Positions 1 through 11,310 of a stretch of 64,000 bases of DNA are shown here, one piece after another. This DNA comes from an uncultured Clostridia bacterium (GTDB lineage Bacteria > Bacillota > Clostridia > Christensenellales > Borkfalkiaceae). Each line of letters starts with the position of its first letter. Positions within the stretch are counted from its first letter, which is position 1. Location of the stretch: NCBI GenBank assembly GCA_944368775.1, contig CALVXB010000008.1, positions 33,687-97,686 of the forward strand, given 5' to 3'. A program made the translations under genes and the position numbers. The notes under the pieces are model-generated. The model worked only from the letters and a program-made list of their open reading frames with translations, had not been told where the DNA came from and ran no database searches.

Positions 1-153
1 CGTCATTTTTTAGAGAGCCACGCCGACTTTACGGCCTTGCCGCTCGATAGCCCCCTCCCCGCCCGCCGCACCCGCTTCGGGCTGCAATTTCTGCCCCACA
101 TCTCGATGGGGGCGGGGTTTTACGTCGCCAAGATGCGAAAGGAGAAGGGATGA
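1..153 (+). CDS. rsmB: 16S rRNA m5C967 methyltransferase RsmB, C-terminal end only
   Basis: Only the last 50 codons are in the window and the gene begins upstream. The frame is open from base 1 and reads a tail containing FLPHISMGAGFYVAKM. This is the typical last strand of Sun/RsmB methyltransferases, the 'LPH...GFFxAKxRK' ending. The family methylates C967 of 16S rRNA using SAM. Its stop codon overlaps the rlmN start (ATGA at 150-153), so the two genes are translationally coupled; rsmB next to rlmN is a common Firmicutes arrangement. The call rests on a short tail plus context. Another NOL1/NOP2/Sun-family RNA methyltransferase is possible. Confidence 0.75.
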   Translation, partial: RHFLESHADFTALPLDSPLPARRTRFGLQFLPHISMGAGFYVAKMRKEKG

Positions 154-1196
154 AAGAGATCTTGCAAGACCTGTCTCTGCCCGAGGTCGAGGCGCTCGTC
201 GCCGGGATGGGCGAGCCCAAGTTCCGCGCCGGCCAGCTGTATCGCGGGCTCATGCGCGGCGCGCGCATCTCGGATATTTCCGAGCTGTCCAAGGCATTCA
301 AGGCAAAACTTTTGGAAAAGTTTGAAGACGAGCCCGTGCGCATCGCGCAGGTGCTCACCGCTTCCGACGGGACGGAAAAGTACCTCTTCGCGCTCGCCGA
401 CGGCAACATCGTCGAGGGGGTGCTGATGCGCTACAAGTACGGCAACACCCAATGCGTGTCCACGCAGGTGGGCTGCCGCATGAACTGCGCCTTCTGCGCC
501 TCGGGTTTGGGCGGCCTCGTGCGCGACCTCACCGCGGGCGAGATCTTGTCGCAAGTGCTCGTCGTCAACGCGCGGCTGGGCGGCACGATAGATAAGCGCG
601 CCGTCACCAACGTCGTGCTCATGGGCAGCGGCGAGCCGCTGGACAACTACGACAACACCGTCCGCTTTCTGCGCAGCGTCACCGCGCCCGGCGGCATCTG
701 CATCAGCGCGCGCAACATCTCCCTCTCCACCTGCGGGCTGGTGCCGCGCATGCACGAACTCGCCGAGGAGGGAATCCCCCTCAACCTCACCGTGTCGCTG
801 CACTCCCCGTCGGACGAGGAGCGCGCCCGCATCATGCCCGTCGCCAAGGCGTACAAGATCGCCGACATCCTCGCCGCCTGCGACCACTACTTTGAAAAGA
901 CCGGCCGCCGCTACATCTTCGAGTACTCCCTCATCGCGGGGGAAAACGACGGCAAGGCGCACGCCGAGCAGCTCGTCTCGCTGCTGCGCGGCAGGCCCTG
1001 TCACGTCAACGTCATCCGCCTCAACGAGGTCAAAGAGCGCGGCCTGCAGGGGGTGAGCGAAAAGGACGCCTACCGCTTCGTCGGCATGCTCGAGCGGGGC
1101 GGGCTGTCCGCCACGCTGCGCCGCACCATCGGCGCGGACATCGGCGGTGCCTGCGGCCAGCTGCGCGCCGGCTACCTGAAGGGCGCGTCCGGATGA
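150..1196 (+). CDS. rlmN: 23S rRNA A2503 / tRNA A37 C2-methyltransferase RlmN
   Basis: Radical-SAM enzyme of 348 residues that methylates C2 of A2503 in 23S rRNA and of A37 in some tRNAs. The [4Fe-4S]-binding CX3CX2C motif is visible as CRMNCAFC (C109, C113, C116). The SAM-binding 'GSGEPLDNYD' motif lies in the middle of the protein. A C-terminal cysteine (C335, in the context GGACGQL) sits where the methyl-carrying catalytic cysteine is expected. The length is normal for the family. The start overlaps the rsmB stop by four bases. A strong hairpin terminator follows. Confidence 0.96.
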   Translation: MKEILQDLSLPEVEALVAGMGEPKFRAGQLYRGLMRGARISDISELSKAFKAKLLEKFEDEPVRIAQVLTASDGTEKYLFALADGNIVEGVLMRYKYGNTQCVSTQVGCRMNCAFCASGLGGLVRDLTAGEILSQVLVVNARLGGTIDKRAVTNVVLMGSGEPLDNYDNTVRFLRSVTAPGGICISARNISLSTCGLVPRMHELAEEGIPLNLTVSLHSPSDEERARIMPVAKAYKIADILAACDHYFEKTGRRYIFEYSLIAGENDGKAHAEQLVSLLRGRPCHVNVIRLNEVKERGLQGVSEKDAYRFVGMLERGGLSATLRRTIGADIGGACGQLRAGYLKGASG

Positions 1197-1244
1197 TTTT
1201 TTGAATAGGAAGAAGCGCAAATGTGTGCCGAACTCACTTCGCAC

Positions 1245-1277
1245 GGGGCGCCCGCAGAGCGGGCGCCCCGCGTTTTT
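1245..1277 (+). terminator. Rho-independent terminator after rlmN
   Basis: An 11-bp perfect GC stem (arms 1245-1255 and 1259-1269, loop AGA) is followed by GCG and five T's. It ends the rsmB-rlmN transcript before the secreted-protein gene. Confidence 0.85.
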
Positions 1278-1412
1278 ATGCGCGGGCGGGCAGGCGGGTC
1301 GCAAATTTTACAAATTCATTACATTTTATTACAACTCGGTGACGACTTTTTGCAAAGGAGTAGATAACTTTTTGGTATGATGAGTGCATAAGACAAGATC
1401 AGGAGAATTGAA

Positions 1413-3881
<2,469 letters not shown>

Positions 3882-3980
3882 GCGCCCCGCGCGGAAAGCG
3901 ATCACTCTTTGCGGCGCGCCTTTCCTTGGCGGCGCGCCGCCTCCCTCTTAGCCCACACTCTATAACAACTTTTTCTTACG

Positions 3981-4021
3981 GTATCCGTCACGCCGCGAGG
4001 CGCGGCGGATATCGTTTTTTT
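3981..4021 (+). terminator. Terminator after the beta-propeller gene
   Basis: A CGCCGCG/CGCGGCG stem (3991-3997 with 4001-4007), extended imperfectly by TATCC/GGATA, is followed by a seven-T run. The 304-base gap 3882-4185 otherwise holds only GC-rich sequence and the ruvX promoter. Confidence 0.7.
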
Positions 4022-4116
4022 CGCCGATGCGCGGGCGGCGGGGTGGCGGAGGGGCCGCCCGCCGCGGGGCGGCGGGGGCAAACGGACAAAAATCGCAACA
4101 ATTCTCGAAAAACTGT

Positions 4117-4145
4117 GGACGGCGGGCGGGGGGATATGCTATACT
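4117..4145 (+). promoter_or_regulatory. Promoter of ruvX-DUF1292
   Basis: TGGACG at 4117-4122 (4 of 6 to the -35 consensus) is separated by 17 bases from TATACT at 4140-4145. It lies 41 bases before the start codon. Confidence 0.6.
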
Positions 4146-4185
4146 GTTGGTGGCGCGGAGAAGATGCCGCGCGCGGAGACTGCAA

Positions 4186-4977
4186 ATGGAAAAGCGGATC
4201 GTCGCCTTCGACATCGGCGACAAGCGGGTCGGCGTCGCCGCCAGCGACCCGAACAACACGTTCGCGCTGCCCGGTACGACGTACTATCGCACCAAAGACG
4301 CCGAGCGCGACGCCGCGGCGCTCGCCGCCATCGCGGCGGAAAAGGGCGCGGGGCTGATCGTGTGCGGCATTCCCTACAATTTTGACGGGAGCGAGTCGCC
4401 GCAGACGCGCAAGACCCGCCGCTTTTTAGAGCTGCTCCGCGCAAAGACGGATATTCCCGTCGTCGAAGAGGACGAGCGGTTCACCACCGTCGAGGCAGAG
4501 CGGGTGCTCGCCGAGGGCGGGGCGCGCCGCGGGCAAAAAAAGCGATCGGTCGACAGCATCGCCGCTTCTTATATTTTAGAAGGGTATCTCGGCCGCCTGC
4601 AACAAATCAAAAAAGGAGAACAAACAGCTATGAGCGAAGAAAAGAAGCTGCACGAAGAGGGCTGCGACTGCGAAGAGTGCGCCGGCGAAGAGGTCAACGT
4701 CGTCGACCTCGTCGACGACGAGGGCAAAGTGCACAAGTGCTACCACATCGGCACCATCCAATACAAGGAGGGCTGGTACGCCTTTTTCCAGGCCGCGGAC
4801 GAAGAGGACGGCGACGAAGACGAGATCACCATCCTGCAGATCGCCGGCGAGGAGGGGGCAGAAGAGCTCGTCCCCATCGAGGACGACGATCTGCTCGACG
4901 AAGTGTTCGAGGAGTTCTGCCGCATGATGGATGAAGAAGAGGAAGAGGAAGAAGAGGAGGAAGGGGAAGAGGGCTGA
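4186..4977 (+). CDS. ruvX: RuvX/YqgF Holliday-junction resolvase-like protein fused in frame to a DUF1292 domain
   Basis: Residues 1-145 form a complete RuvX/YqgF RNase-H-fold protein: MEKRIVAFDIGDKRVGVA start, IVCGIPYNFDGS, VVEEDERFTTVEAE and KKRSVDSIAASYILEGYL. The family acts in 16S rRNA 5' maturation and possibly recombination. The usual stop is missing. The frame runs on through a Shine-Dalgarno-like stretch into a DUF1292 (YrzB-like) acidic domain with the DCEEC motif, giving 263 residues. In many Firmicutes ruvX and the DUF1292 gene are adjacent but separate. GGAG lies 7 bases before ATG 4186. An upstream in-frame ATG at 4027 is rejected because it precedes the promoter. A miscalled stop cannot be excluded. 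Confidence 0.85.
   Translation: MEKRIVAFDIGDKRVGVAASDPNNTFALPGTTYYRTKDAERDAAALAAIAAEKGAGLIVCGIPYNFDGSESPQTRKTRRFLELLRAKTDIPVVEEDERFTTVEAERVLAEGGARRGQKKRSVDSIAASYILEGYLGRLQQIKKGEQTAMSEEKKLHEEGCDCEECAGEEVNVVDLVDDEGKVHKCYHIGTIQYKEGWYAFFQAADEEDGDEDEITILQIAGEEGAEELVPIEDDDLLDEVFEEFCRMMDEEEEEEEEEEGEEG
4630..4977 (+). CDS. DUF1292 (YrzB-like) protein from an internal start in the ruvX frame
   Basis: The ATG at 4630 is preceded by AAAAGGAG (ending at 4618), so a separate 115-residue product probably exists beside the fusion. It begins MSEEKKLHEEGCDCEEC, a typical DUF1292 opening, and continues with VNVVDLVDDEG and a very acidic tail ending in about a dozen Glu residues. DUF1292 proteins are small, acidic and uncharacterised. 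They commonly follow ruvX. The spacing of 11 bases after GGAG matches that of neighbouring genes such as tsf. Confidence 0.7.
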   Translation: MSEEKKLHEEGCDCEECAGEEVNVVDLVDDEGKVHKCYHIGTIQYKEGWYAFFQAADEEDGDEDEITILQIAGEEGAEELVPIEDDDLLDEVFEEFCRMMDEEEEEEEEEEGEEG

Positions 4978-5093
4978 GCCCCTTTGCCCGCCTTTTTCCG
5001 CCGCAGGGGGCGGCGCGCACGCGCGCGCCGCGCTTTCTGCCGCAAGAAAATACGCCCGTCCGCGCAAAAAAGGCTTTGCGGACGCGTTTTCGC

Positions 5094-5122
5094 TTGCAAA
5101 AAATCCCGCTGTATGCTAAAAT
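5094..5122 (+). promoter_or_regulatory. rpsB-tsf promoter
   Basis: TTGCAA (5094-5099) is followed after exactly 17 bases by TAAAAT (5117-5122), with a TGC extended -10. It leaves a leader of about 120 bases before rpsB. Leaders of rpsB can bind S2, but no conserved S2 site was recognised here. Confidence 0.8.
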
Positions 5123-5245
5123 AATCGGGATAAAAATTCACACCTCGCGCGCTGCGCGTTCCGTTCCCGCCAAAATCTCAAACGGGCGGGCTGATGCGCA
5201 TTATAACTGTGCGTGCGGGGGAGGAATAAACGGAGGTTTTTTATT

Positions 5246-6052
5246 ATGGCAGTCATCACCATGAAGCAGCTGCTCGAAGCGGGCGTGCACTTCGGTCACC
5301 AGACCAGAAAATGGAACCCGAAGATGAAAAAGTACATCTTCGCGGCGCGCAACGACATCCACATCATCGACCTGCAGCTCACCGTCGGCCTCGTCGAAAA
5401 GGCGTACGCCTTCGTCGTCGAAACCGTCAAAGCGGGCAAGAGCATCCTGTTCGTCGGCACCAAAAAGCAGGCGCAGGAGGCCATCCGCGACGAAGCGACC
5501 CGCTGCGGTCAGTTCTATATCAACTCTCGCTGGCTGGGCGGCACGCTCACCAACTTCAAGACCATCCGCTCCCGCATCGACAGGCTCAACAAGCTGGAAA
5601 AGATGGAGGAGAACGGCGAGTTCGACCTGCTTCCCAAAAAGGAAGTGCTCGGCCTCAAAAAGGAGATGGCCAAGCTCGAGGCGAACCTGGGCGGCATCAA
5701 AGAGATGAAGACGCTCCCCGGCGCCATGTTCGTGGTCGACCCGCACAACGAGGACATCGCCGTGCAGGAAGCGCGCAAGCTGCACATCCCCATCATCGCC
5801 ATCACCGATACCAACTGCGACCCCGATCTCATCGACTATGTGATCCCGGGCAACGACGACGCGATCCGCGCGGTCAAGCTGCTCTCTTCGGTCATCGCCA
5901 ACGCGGTCATCGAGGCCAACCAGGGCGAGGCGGTCAACGCCGAGCTGCAGCAGGCAGTCGCCGAAAACGTCGCGGAAGAGAAGGCGATCGAAGAGATCGT
6001 CGCCGAAGCGGAAGAGGAAGCTCCCGCCGCCGAAGCGCCCAAGGCCGAGTAA
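5246..6052 (+). CDS. rpsB: 30S ribosomal protein S2
   Basis: 268-residue S2, a small-subunit protein bound at the head/body junction. The opening [19 protein letters not shown] and the segments [23 protein letters not shown] and [13 protein letters not shown] are diagnostic. The C-terminus carries a Glu/Ala-rich tail of about 35 residues. The start is set by GGAGG nine bases upstream; an earlier in-frame ATG at 5213 lacks such a site. It is followed 75 bases later by tsf on the same transcript, the standard bacterial pairing. Confidence 0.98.
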   Translation: MAVITMKQLLEAGVHFGHQTRKWNPKMKKYIFAARNDIHIIDLQLTVGLVEKAYAFVVETVKAGKSILFVGTKKQAQEAIRDEATRCGQFYINSRWLGGTLTNFKTIRSRIDRLNKLEKMEENGEFDLLPKKEVLGLKKEMAKLEANLGGIKEMKTLPGAMFVVDPHNEDIAVQEARKLHIPIIAITDTNCDPDLIDYVIPGNDDAIRAVKLLSSVIANAVIEANQGEAVNAELQQAVAENVAEEKAIEEIVAEAEEEAPAAEAPKAE

Positions 6053-6127
6053 TTTTTATCCGAATATTCGCCGCCGCGCGCACGCGGCGGGCAAGAGCAT
6101 AGCGAAATCAATAAGGAGAACAAGATC

Positions 6128-6787
6128 ATGGCAATTACCGCAAGTGACGTAAACGCGCTGCGCCAGAAGACGGGCGTAGGCATGATGGATTGCAAAAAGG
6201 CCCTCACCGAAGCGAACGGCGACATGGACAAGGCCGTCGAGATCCTGCGTGAAAAGGGCATGGCGACCGCCGCGAAAAAGGCGGGCCGCATCGCCGCCGA
6301 AGGCATCGTCGACAGCTACATCCACATGGGCGGCAAGGTCGGCGTCCTCGTCGAAGTCAACTGCGAGACGGACTTCGTCGCCCGCGGCGAGCAGTTCAAA
6401 GAGCTCGTGCACGACATCGCGCTGCAGATCGCTGCCGCAAAGCCCCTCTACGTGACCAAAGAGGAGGTCCCCGCCGAGGTGCTCGAGGAGGAGAAAAAGA
6501 TCCTCAAAGTCCAGGCGATCAACGAGGGCAAGCCCGAGGCCATCGCCGAAAAGATGGTGCAGGGCCGCATCAAAAAGTACTACGAAGAGTTCTGCCTGCT
6601 CGAACAGCCGTTCGTGAAGGATTCTTCCAAGACGATCAACCAGCTCGTCACCGAGGCGATCGCCTCCATCGGCGAAAAAATCACCGTCCGCCGCTTCGTC
6701 CGCTTTGAAATGGGCGAGGGCATCGAAAAGAAGAAGGACGACCTCGCCGAGGAAGTCGAAAAACAAGTTTCTAAGATGAAAGGCTGA
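6128..6787 (+). CDS. tsf: Elongation factor Ts
   Basis: Guanine-nucleotide exchange factor for EF-Tu, 219 residues. This is the short form seen in many Clostridia, compared with about 283 in E. coli. The N-terminal UBA-like domain ([19 protein letters not shown]) and the exchange motif [10 protein letters not shown] are intact. AAGGAG lies upstream of the ATG. A perfect terminator follows within 25 bases, closing the rpsB-tsf unit. Confidence 0.98.
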   Translation: MAITASDVNALRQKTGVGMMDCKKALTEANGDMDKAVEILREKGMATAAKKAGRIAAEGIVDSYIHMGGKVGVLVEVNCETDFVARGEQFKELVHDIALQIAAAKPLYVTKEEVPAEVLEEEKKILKVQAINEGKPEAIAEKMVQGRIKKYYEEFCLLEQPFVKDSSKTINQLVTEAIASIGEKITVRRFVRFEMGEGIEKKKDDLAEEVEKQVSKMKG

Positions 6788-6807
6788 AATTAAAACCGGC
6801 TTTTATG

Positions 6808-6840
6808 GGGCACACAATCGAGCGTTGTGTGCCCTTTTTT
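6808..6840 (+). terminator. Terminator after tsf
   Basis: The 10-bp perfect stem GGGCACACAA/TTGTGTGCCC has a 7-base loop and is followed by six T's. Confidence 0.95.
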
Positions 6841-6926
6841 CAAAATTTACGCCTTTTAAGAAAATTTTTTCCGCCCGCGGGCGGGCGGCGGCGCATCGCG
6901 CCGCATCGAAATGAGGAGACATCTGC

Positions 6927-7643
6927 ATGGAACGTAAACCCATCTACAAGAGGATCATCCTCAAACTGTCCGGCGAGGCGCTCGCCGGCGAAAACGGCTT
7001 CGGCCTTGACGAAACGATCATCGAGCGGGTGGTCGACCAGCTCATCCGCGTGCACGACATGGGCGTAGAGATCGGCATCGTGCTGGGCGGCGGCAACTTC
7101 TGGCGGGGCAGGCAGGGCACCAACATGGACCGCACCACGGCCGACCACATGGGCATGCTCGCCACCGTCATCAACTCGCTCGCCATGCAAGACGCCATCG
7201 AAAAGAAGGGCGTCCCCACCCGCGTGCAGACGGCGCTGAACATGGTCTCCGTCGCCGAGCCATTCATCCTGCGCAAGGCGCTGCGCCACTTCGAGCTGGG
7301 GCGCATCGTCATCTTCGCCTGCGGCACGGGCAACCCGTACTGCTCGACGGACACGGGCGCGGCACTGCGCGCCTGCGAGACCAACGCAGACATCCTGCTG
7401 CTCGCCAAAAACGTCGACGGCATCTACGACAGCGACCCCAGGCTCAACCCGAACGCCAAAAAGATCGACACCATCACCCACATGGAGGTCATCAACCGCG
7501 GCCTCAAGGCGATGGACACGACGGCGATCACCATGTGCATGGACAACGACATCCCCGTGCTCGCCTTTGCTCTGTCCGAGGAGGACGCGATCGTCCGCGC
7601 CATCTGCGGCGAGCGCACGGGTACCCTCATCACCAACGAATGA
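6927..7643 (+). CDS. pyrH: UMP kinase
   Basis: Converts UMP to UDP. It is a hexameric enzyme of the amino-acid-kinase fold, 238 residues. Visible motifs are LKLSGEALAG (phosphate loop), GGGNFWRGR, DHMGMLATVINSLA (UMP site), GTGNPYCSTDTGA and LLAKNVDGIYDSDP. GAGGAG precedes the ATG. It opens the pyrH-frr-uppS-cdsA run. No clear promoter was found in the 86 bases after the tsf terminator. Confidence 0.98.
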   Translation: MERKPIYKRIILKLSGEALAGENGFGLDETIIERVVDQLIRVHDMGVEIGIVLGGGNFWRGRQGTNMDRTTADHMGMLATVINSLAMQDAIEKKGVPTRVQTALNMVSVAEPFILRKALRHFELGRIVIFACGTGNPYCSTDTGAALRACETNADILLLAKNVDGIYDSDPRLNPNAKKIDTITHMEVINRGLKAMDTTAITMCMDNDIPVLAFALSEEDAIVRAICGERTGTLITNE

Positions 7644-7688
7644 CGGGCGGCATACGCCGCATACAATTTCTCCGAGGAGGAAAAAACA

Positions 7689-8261
7689 ATGATCGATAAC
7701 GAAAAAGTACAGGAGCTGATGCTCGTTCTGGAAGACAAGCTGGACAAGACGGCGAACGTCCTGCGCGAAGAGTACACCAACATCCGCGCCGGCCGCGCCA
7801 ACCCGCACGTGCTCGACAAGATCACCGTCGACTATTACGGCACTCCGTCGCCCATCAACCAGGTGGGCAACATCTCCGTCGCCGACGCCAAGTGCCTGGT
7901 CATCAGCCCGTGGGATACCGGCCTCTTGAAGGGCATCGAAAAGGCCATCCTGCAGTCCAACATCGGCCTCAACCCGACCAACGACGGCAAGGTCATCCGC
8001 CTTATCTTCCCCGACCTGACGGAAGAGCGCCGCCGCGAGATCGCCAAGCAGATCAAGGGGCTTGCGGAGGAGGCGAAGGTCGCCGCGCGCAACATCCGCC
8101 GCGAGGCGATGGATTCCCTCAAAAAGATGAAAAACGCCAAGGAGATCTCCGAAGACGAGTGCGCCGTCAGCGAAAAGGACGTCGAAAAGGTCGTCTCCAA
8201 GTGCATGGAGCGCATCGAAAAGCACACCGCCGAAAAAGAAAAAGAGATCATGTCCGTATAA
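7689..8261 (+). CDS. frr: Ribosome recycling factor
   Basis: Splits post-termination ribosomes together with EF-G. The 190 residues match the usual 185. The opening helix, RAGRANPHVLDKITVDYYGTP and the C-terminal helical hairpin (RREIAKQIKGLAEEAKV, RNIRREAMDSLKKM) are typical. GAGGAGG lies upstream. It sits between pyrH and uppS, the standard order. Confidence 0.98.
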   Translation: MIDNEKVQELMLVLEDKLDKTANVLREEYTNIRAGRANPHVLDKITVDYYGTPSPINQVGNISVADAKCLVISPWDTGLLKGIEKAILQSNIGLNPTNDGKVIRLIFPDLTEERRREIAKQIKGLAEEAKVAARNIRREAMDSLKKMKNAKEISEDECAVSEKDVEKVVSKCMERIEKHTAEKEKEIMSV

Positions 8262-8270
8262 GGCAGGCCG

Positions 8271-8969
8271 ATGAGACGCATCAAACTCCCCGCGCATATC
8301 GCCCTGATCATGGACGGCAACGGCCGCTGGGCAAAGCGGCGCTTCCGCCCCCGTTCGTACGGCCACCGCATGGGCGTACAGAACATGGTGCGCATCTGCT
8401 CGCACGCCTTCCGTTTGGGCGTGCGCATCGTCACGGTGTACGCGCTTTCGACCGAAAATTTATTCCGCCCGAAAGAGGAGCTGGACACGCTGTTCGACCT
8501 CATCCGCACTTATTTTTCCAAAAAGAAGGATAAGCTGCTCGAGATGGGGGTGAAGATCAACGTCATCGGCGACCTCTCCGTTTTCCCCGCAGACATCCGA
8601 GAGAACATCTTGCGGGTGATGGACGAGACGCGCTCGCTCACAGACGGGCTGTTCAATATCTGCCTCGACTACGGCTCGCGGCAGGAGATCGTGCGCGCCG
8701 TCAACGCGGCGGTGGCGCAGGGCCGCTTCGTCGACGAGGCGAGCTTTTCCGCCCTGTTGCAGACGGGCGGGCTGCCCGACCCCGACCTCATCATCCGCAC
8801 GGGCGGGGAGGTGCGCCTCTCCAACTTCCTGCTCTACCAGGCCGCCTATTCCGAGCTGTATTTTTCCAACAAGATGTGGCCGGAGTTTTCGAGGCGCGAC
8901 CTCGAAAAGGCGATCGAAAACTACTCCGCGCGCGACCGCCGGTTCGGCAACGTCGAAGAGGAGGACTGA
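8271..8969 (+). CDS. uppS: Undecaprenyl diphosphate synthase (cis-prenyltransferase)
   Basis: Makes C55-PP, the lipid carrier for peptidoglycan and other wall polymers, by adding isopentenyl units to FPP. The 232 residues show all family motifs: IALIMDGNGRWAKRR (catalytic Asp, diphosphate binding), YALSTENLFRP, DPDLIIRTGGEVRLSNF and AAYSELYF. It follows frr after nine bases and is followed by cdsA three bases after its stop. Confidence 0.97.
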   Translation: MRRIKLPAHIALIMDGNGRWAKRRFRPRSYGHRMGVQNMVRICSHAFRLGVRIVTVYALSTENLFRPKEELDTLFDLIRTYFSKKKDKLLEMGVKINVIGDLSVFPADIRENILRVMDETRSLTDGLFNICLDYGSRQEIVRAVNAAVAQGRFVDEASFSALLQTGGLPDPDLIIRTGGEVRLSNFLLYQAAYSELYFSNKMWPEFSRRDLEKAIENYSARDRRFGNVEEED

Positions 8970-8972
8970 GCC

Positions 8973-9899
8973 ATGATCGTGTATATGGCCAAGCGCATCG
9001 GCGTCGGCCTCGCCTACGTCGCCGTCATCACCGGCTTCTTTTTCCTGCGCAACGTCGACTACCGCCTGTTCGGCATCCTCATCTACGCCTTTTCGCTGAT
9101 CGGCACCTACGAGATGGTGCACGCCATCAACGGCCCGCACAACGAGACGGCGGAGGCGCAGGTCACCTCGCTGCACATGAGCAAGACGCAGAAGTTCGCC
9201 GTCTACGCCTATGCGCTGCTGTTTACCCCCGTCTTTTATATCGTGGAAGCGCTGGCAGACGGCCAGGGCTACCGCGGGCTGCTCGTGCTCTCCTTTGTGC
9301 TCGCCCTCGCGCTGCTCTGCTTTTTGGTGTTCGACCACCGCAACACGACGCTCGCGGGCACGGGCGCGTCCATGCTCGTCGCCCTCTATCCGACGGCGAT
9401 GCTCTCGACCATGCTGCTCATGAACGAGCTGCCCGTCGGCTCCACCCTCGGGCTGCTGCTCATCCACGTCATCGCGCCCGCGGCGGACACCTTCGCCTTT
9501 GCGGTGGGCAGCGTCTTCCACGGCCCCAAACTCTGCCCCTCCATCAGCCCCAACAAGACGGTCTCGGGCGTCATCGGCGGCGTCGTCGCCGGCACGGGCG
9601 CGAGCGTGCTGCTCTATTGGCTGTACACGCTCACTTCCGACTACGTCTATTCGGGCATCGGCAGCGCCTGGGCGGGCGCGCCCTGGGTGGTGTTCACCGT
9701 CATCGGTCTGCTCACCTCGCTGATGACCGTCTTCGGCGACCTCGTCGAAAGCGTCATCAAGCGCCGCCTCGGCGTCAAAGACATGGGCAAGCTCATGCCC
9801 ACCCACGGCGGCATCCTCGACCGCATCGACGGCACGCTGTTCGCGAGCACCTTCGTGTACATCGTGTTCGCGCTGTTCGTCGTCCCGCCCGTCGCCTGA
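8973..9899 (+). CDS. cdsA: Phosphatidate cytidylyltransferase (CDP-diglyceride synthase)
   Basis: Integral membrane enzyme of 308 residues making CDP-diacylglycerol from phosphatidate and CTP. About eight hydrophobic segments are visible. The C-terminal signature (S-x-x-K-R-x-x-x-x-K-D...HGGxxDRxD) reads VIKRRLGVKDMGKLMPTHGG then LDRIDG. Position 3' of uppS and upstream of dxr is the usual Firmicutes order. The start at 8973 was chosen because it is three bases after the uppS stop. Confidence 0.95.
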   Translation: MIVYMAKRIGVGLAYVAVITGFFFLRNVDYRLFGILIYAFSLIGTYEMVHAINGPHNETAEAQVTSLHMSKTQKFAVYAYALLFTPVFYIVEALADGQGYRGLLVLSFVLALALLCFLVFDHRNTTLAGTGASMLVALYPTAMLSTMLLMNELPVGSTLGLLLIHVIAPAADTFAFAVGSVFHGPKLCPSISPNKTVSGVIGGVVAGTGASVLLYWLYTLTSDYVYSGIGSAWAGAPWVVFTVIGLLTSLMTVFGDLVESVIKRRLGVKDMGKLMPTHGGILDRIDGTLFASTFVYIVFALFVVPPVA

Positions 9900-9973
9900 C
9901 GGGAGAAAACTGCTTTCCGCGACGCAAGGCGCTCCGCCTTGCGTCTCTCTTTTTCGCCGCAAAAGGAAAAGCC

Positions 9974-10050
9974 TCCCGCGCGGCATATCCCGCGCGGCAC
10001 ATCCCGCGCCTCCGCCCCCGCGCGGCGCATATCCCGCGCCGCAGGCGCGT
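9974..10050. repeat. Degenerate GC-rich repeat between cdsA and dxr
   Basis: The block 'CCGCGCGGC(A/G)(C/T)ATCCCGCGC' recurs three times in varied form. No gene was seen in it. It may fold, but no T-run follows, so it is not a clear terminator. Confidence 0.5.
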
Positions 10051-10070
10051 ACACTAATTCAGGAGCTCGT

Positions 10071-11204
10071 ATGAAGAAGATCGCCCTCATCGGCAGCACC
10101 GGTTCCATCGGCAGGCAGGCGCTCGCCGTCGCCGCCCGCTATCCCGCCCGCTTCCGCGTCGTCGCCATGGCCGCCAATAAGAACGAGCGGCTGTTTGCAG
10201 AGCAGATAGCAGCCTATCGCCCCGCCTTTGCGGCGCTGCGTGCGGAGGGGCAGCCCGTTGCCGTTCCCCGCGGCGTGCGCTTTGCCCGCGGCGAGGCGGC
10301 CTTCGAGGAGGCGTGCGCTTTCGCCGAGGCAGACGTCGTGCTCGTCGCCGTGTCCGGCTTCGCCGGGCTCAAGGCGACGCTTGCCGCCATCGAGGCGGGC
10401 AAAGACGTCGCCCTCGCCAACAAGGAGAGCCTCGTCGTCGGCGGCGACCTCGTGCTCGCCCGCGCGCGGGCAAAGGGGGTCAACATCCTCCCCGTCGACA
10501 GCGAGCACTCCGCCATCTGGCAGTGCCTGCACTTCGACCGCGCCGCGCCCTATGCGCGCATCATTCTCACCGCCAGCGGCGGCGCCCTGCGCGACCTCCC
10601 GCTCGGGCGGCTCTCTTCCGTCACCGCCGCCGAGGCGCTCGCCCACCCCAATTGGAAGATGGGCGCCAAGATCACCCTCGACTGCGCCACCATGCTCAAC
10701 AAGGGCTTCGAGGTCATCGAGGCGATGCACCTGTACGGCGCCGCCCTTTCGCAGATCGAGGTGCTCATTCACCGCGAGAGCATCGTCCACTCGATGGTCG
10801 AATTTGCAGACGGCGCCGTGCTCGCGCAGATGAGCGTTCCCTCGATGGAGCTGCCCATCCAGCTCGCGCTGACCTGGCCGGAGCGGCTCGACTGCGCGCT
10901 GCCGCGCGTCGACTTCGCAAAGCCGGGCGCGCTGCATTTTAGCTCCGTCGACGAGGCGCGCTATCCCTGCTTCCGCCTCGCCCTCGCCGCCGCCGAGCGG
11001 GGCGGCGGCTATCCCTGCGCGCTCAACGCCGCGGGCGAGGTCGCCGCGGAGGCCTTCTTAAACGGCCGCATCCGCTACACCGACATCGCGCCCCTCATCG
11101 AAGAGGCGCTCTCCGCCCCCGTGCCCGCCGCGCACGGCTATGCCGAGCTGGAGGCGCTGGACGCTGCCGCGCGCGCCCGCGCGCGCGGCCTGCTCCCGCA
11201 GTAA
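10071..11204 (+). CDS. dxr: 1-deoxy-D-xylulose-5-phosphate reductoisomerase
   Basis: Second step of the MEP isoprenoid pathway: DXP plus NADPH to MEP. 377 residues. Motifs are IALIGSTGSIGRQ (NADPH), ANKESLVVGGDL, PVDSEHSAIWQ, TASGGALRD, HPNWKMGAKITLDCATM and NKGFEVIEA. The start at 10071 is set by AGGAG six bases upstream and by homology. It feeds precursors to UppS upstream, so the cluster joins isoprenoid supply with lipid-carrier synthesis. Confidence 0.98.
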   Translation: MKKIALIGSTGSIGRQALAVAARYPARFRVVAMAANKNERLFAEQIAAYRPAFAALRAEGQPVAVPRGVRFARGEAAFEEACAFAEADVVLVAVSGFAGLKATLAAIEAGKDVALANKESLVVGGDLVLARARAKGVNILPVDSEHSAIWQCLHFDRAAPYARIILTASGGALRDLPLGRLSSVTAAEALAHPNWKMGAKITLDCATMLNKGFEVIEAMHLYGAALSQIEVLIHRESIVHSMVEFADGAVLAQMSVPSMELPIQLALTWPERLDCALPRVDFAKPGALHFSSVDEARYPCFRLALAAAERGGGYPCALNAAGEVAAEAFLNGRIRYTDIAPLIEEALSAPVPAAHGYAELEALDAAARARARGLLPQ

Positions 11205-11310
11205 CGGCCGCAAGGGGTCGGGTGCAGGCAAGGCGCTGCGGCGCGCTGTATGCGTGCCGCCCCACCGCGCGGGTCGGGCGCGCGGGATTTTTCCTTTCTA
11301 CGAGGTTTGC

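Noticed and set aside
1350..1381. Promoter for the beta-propeller gene (TTGCAA ... TATGAT)
   Set aside because: The spacing is 20 bases, too long for a standard sigma-A promoter, and no better pair was found.
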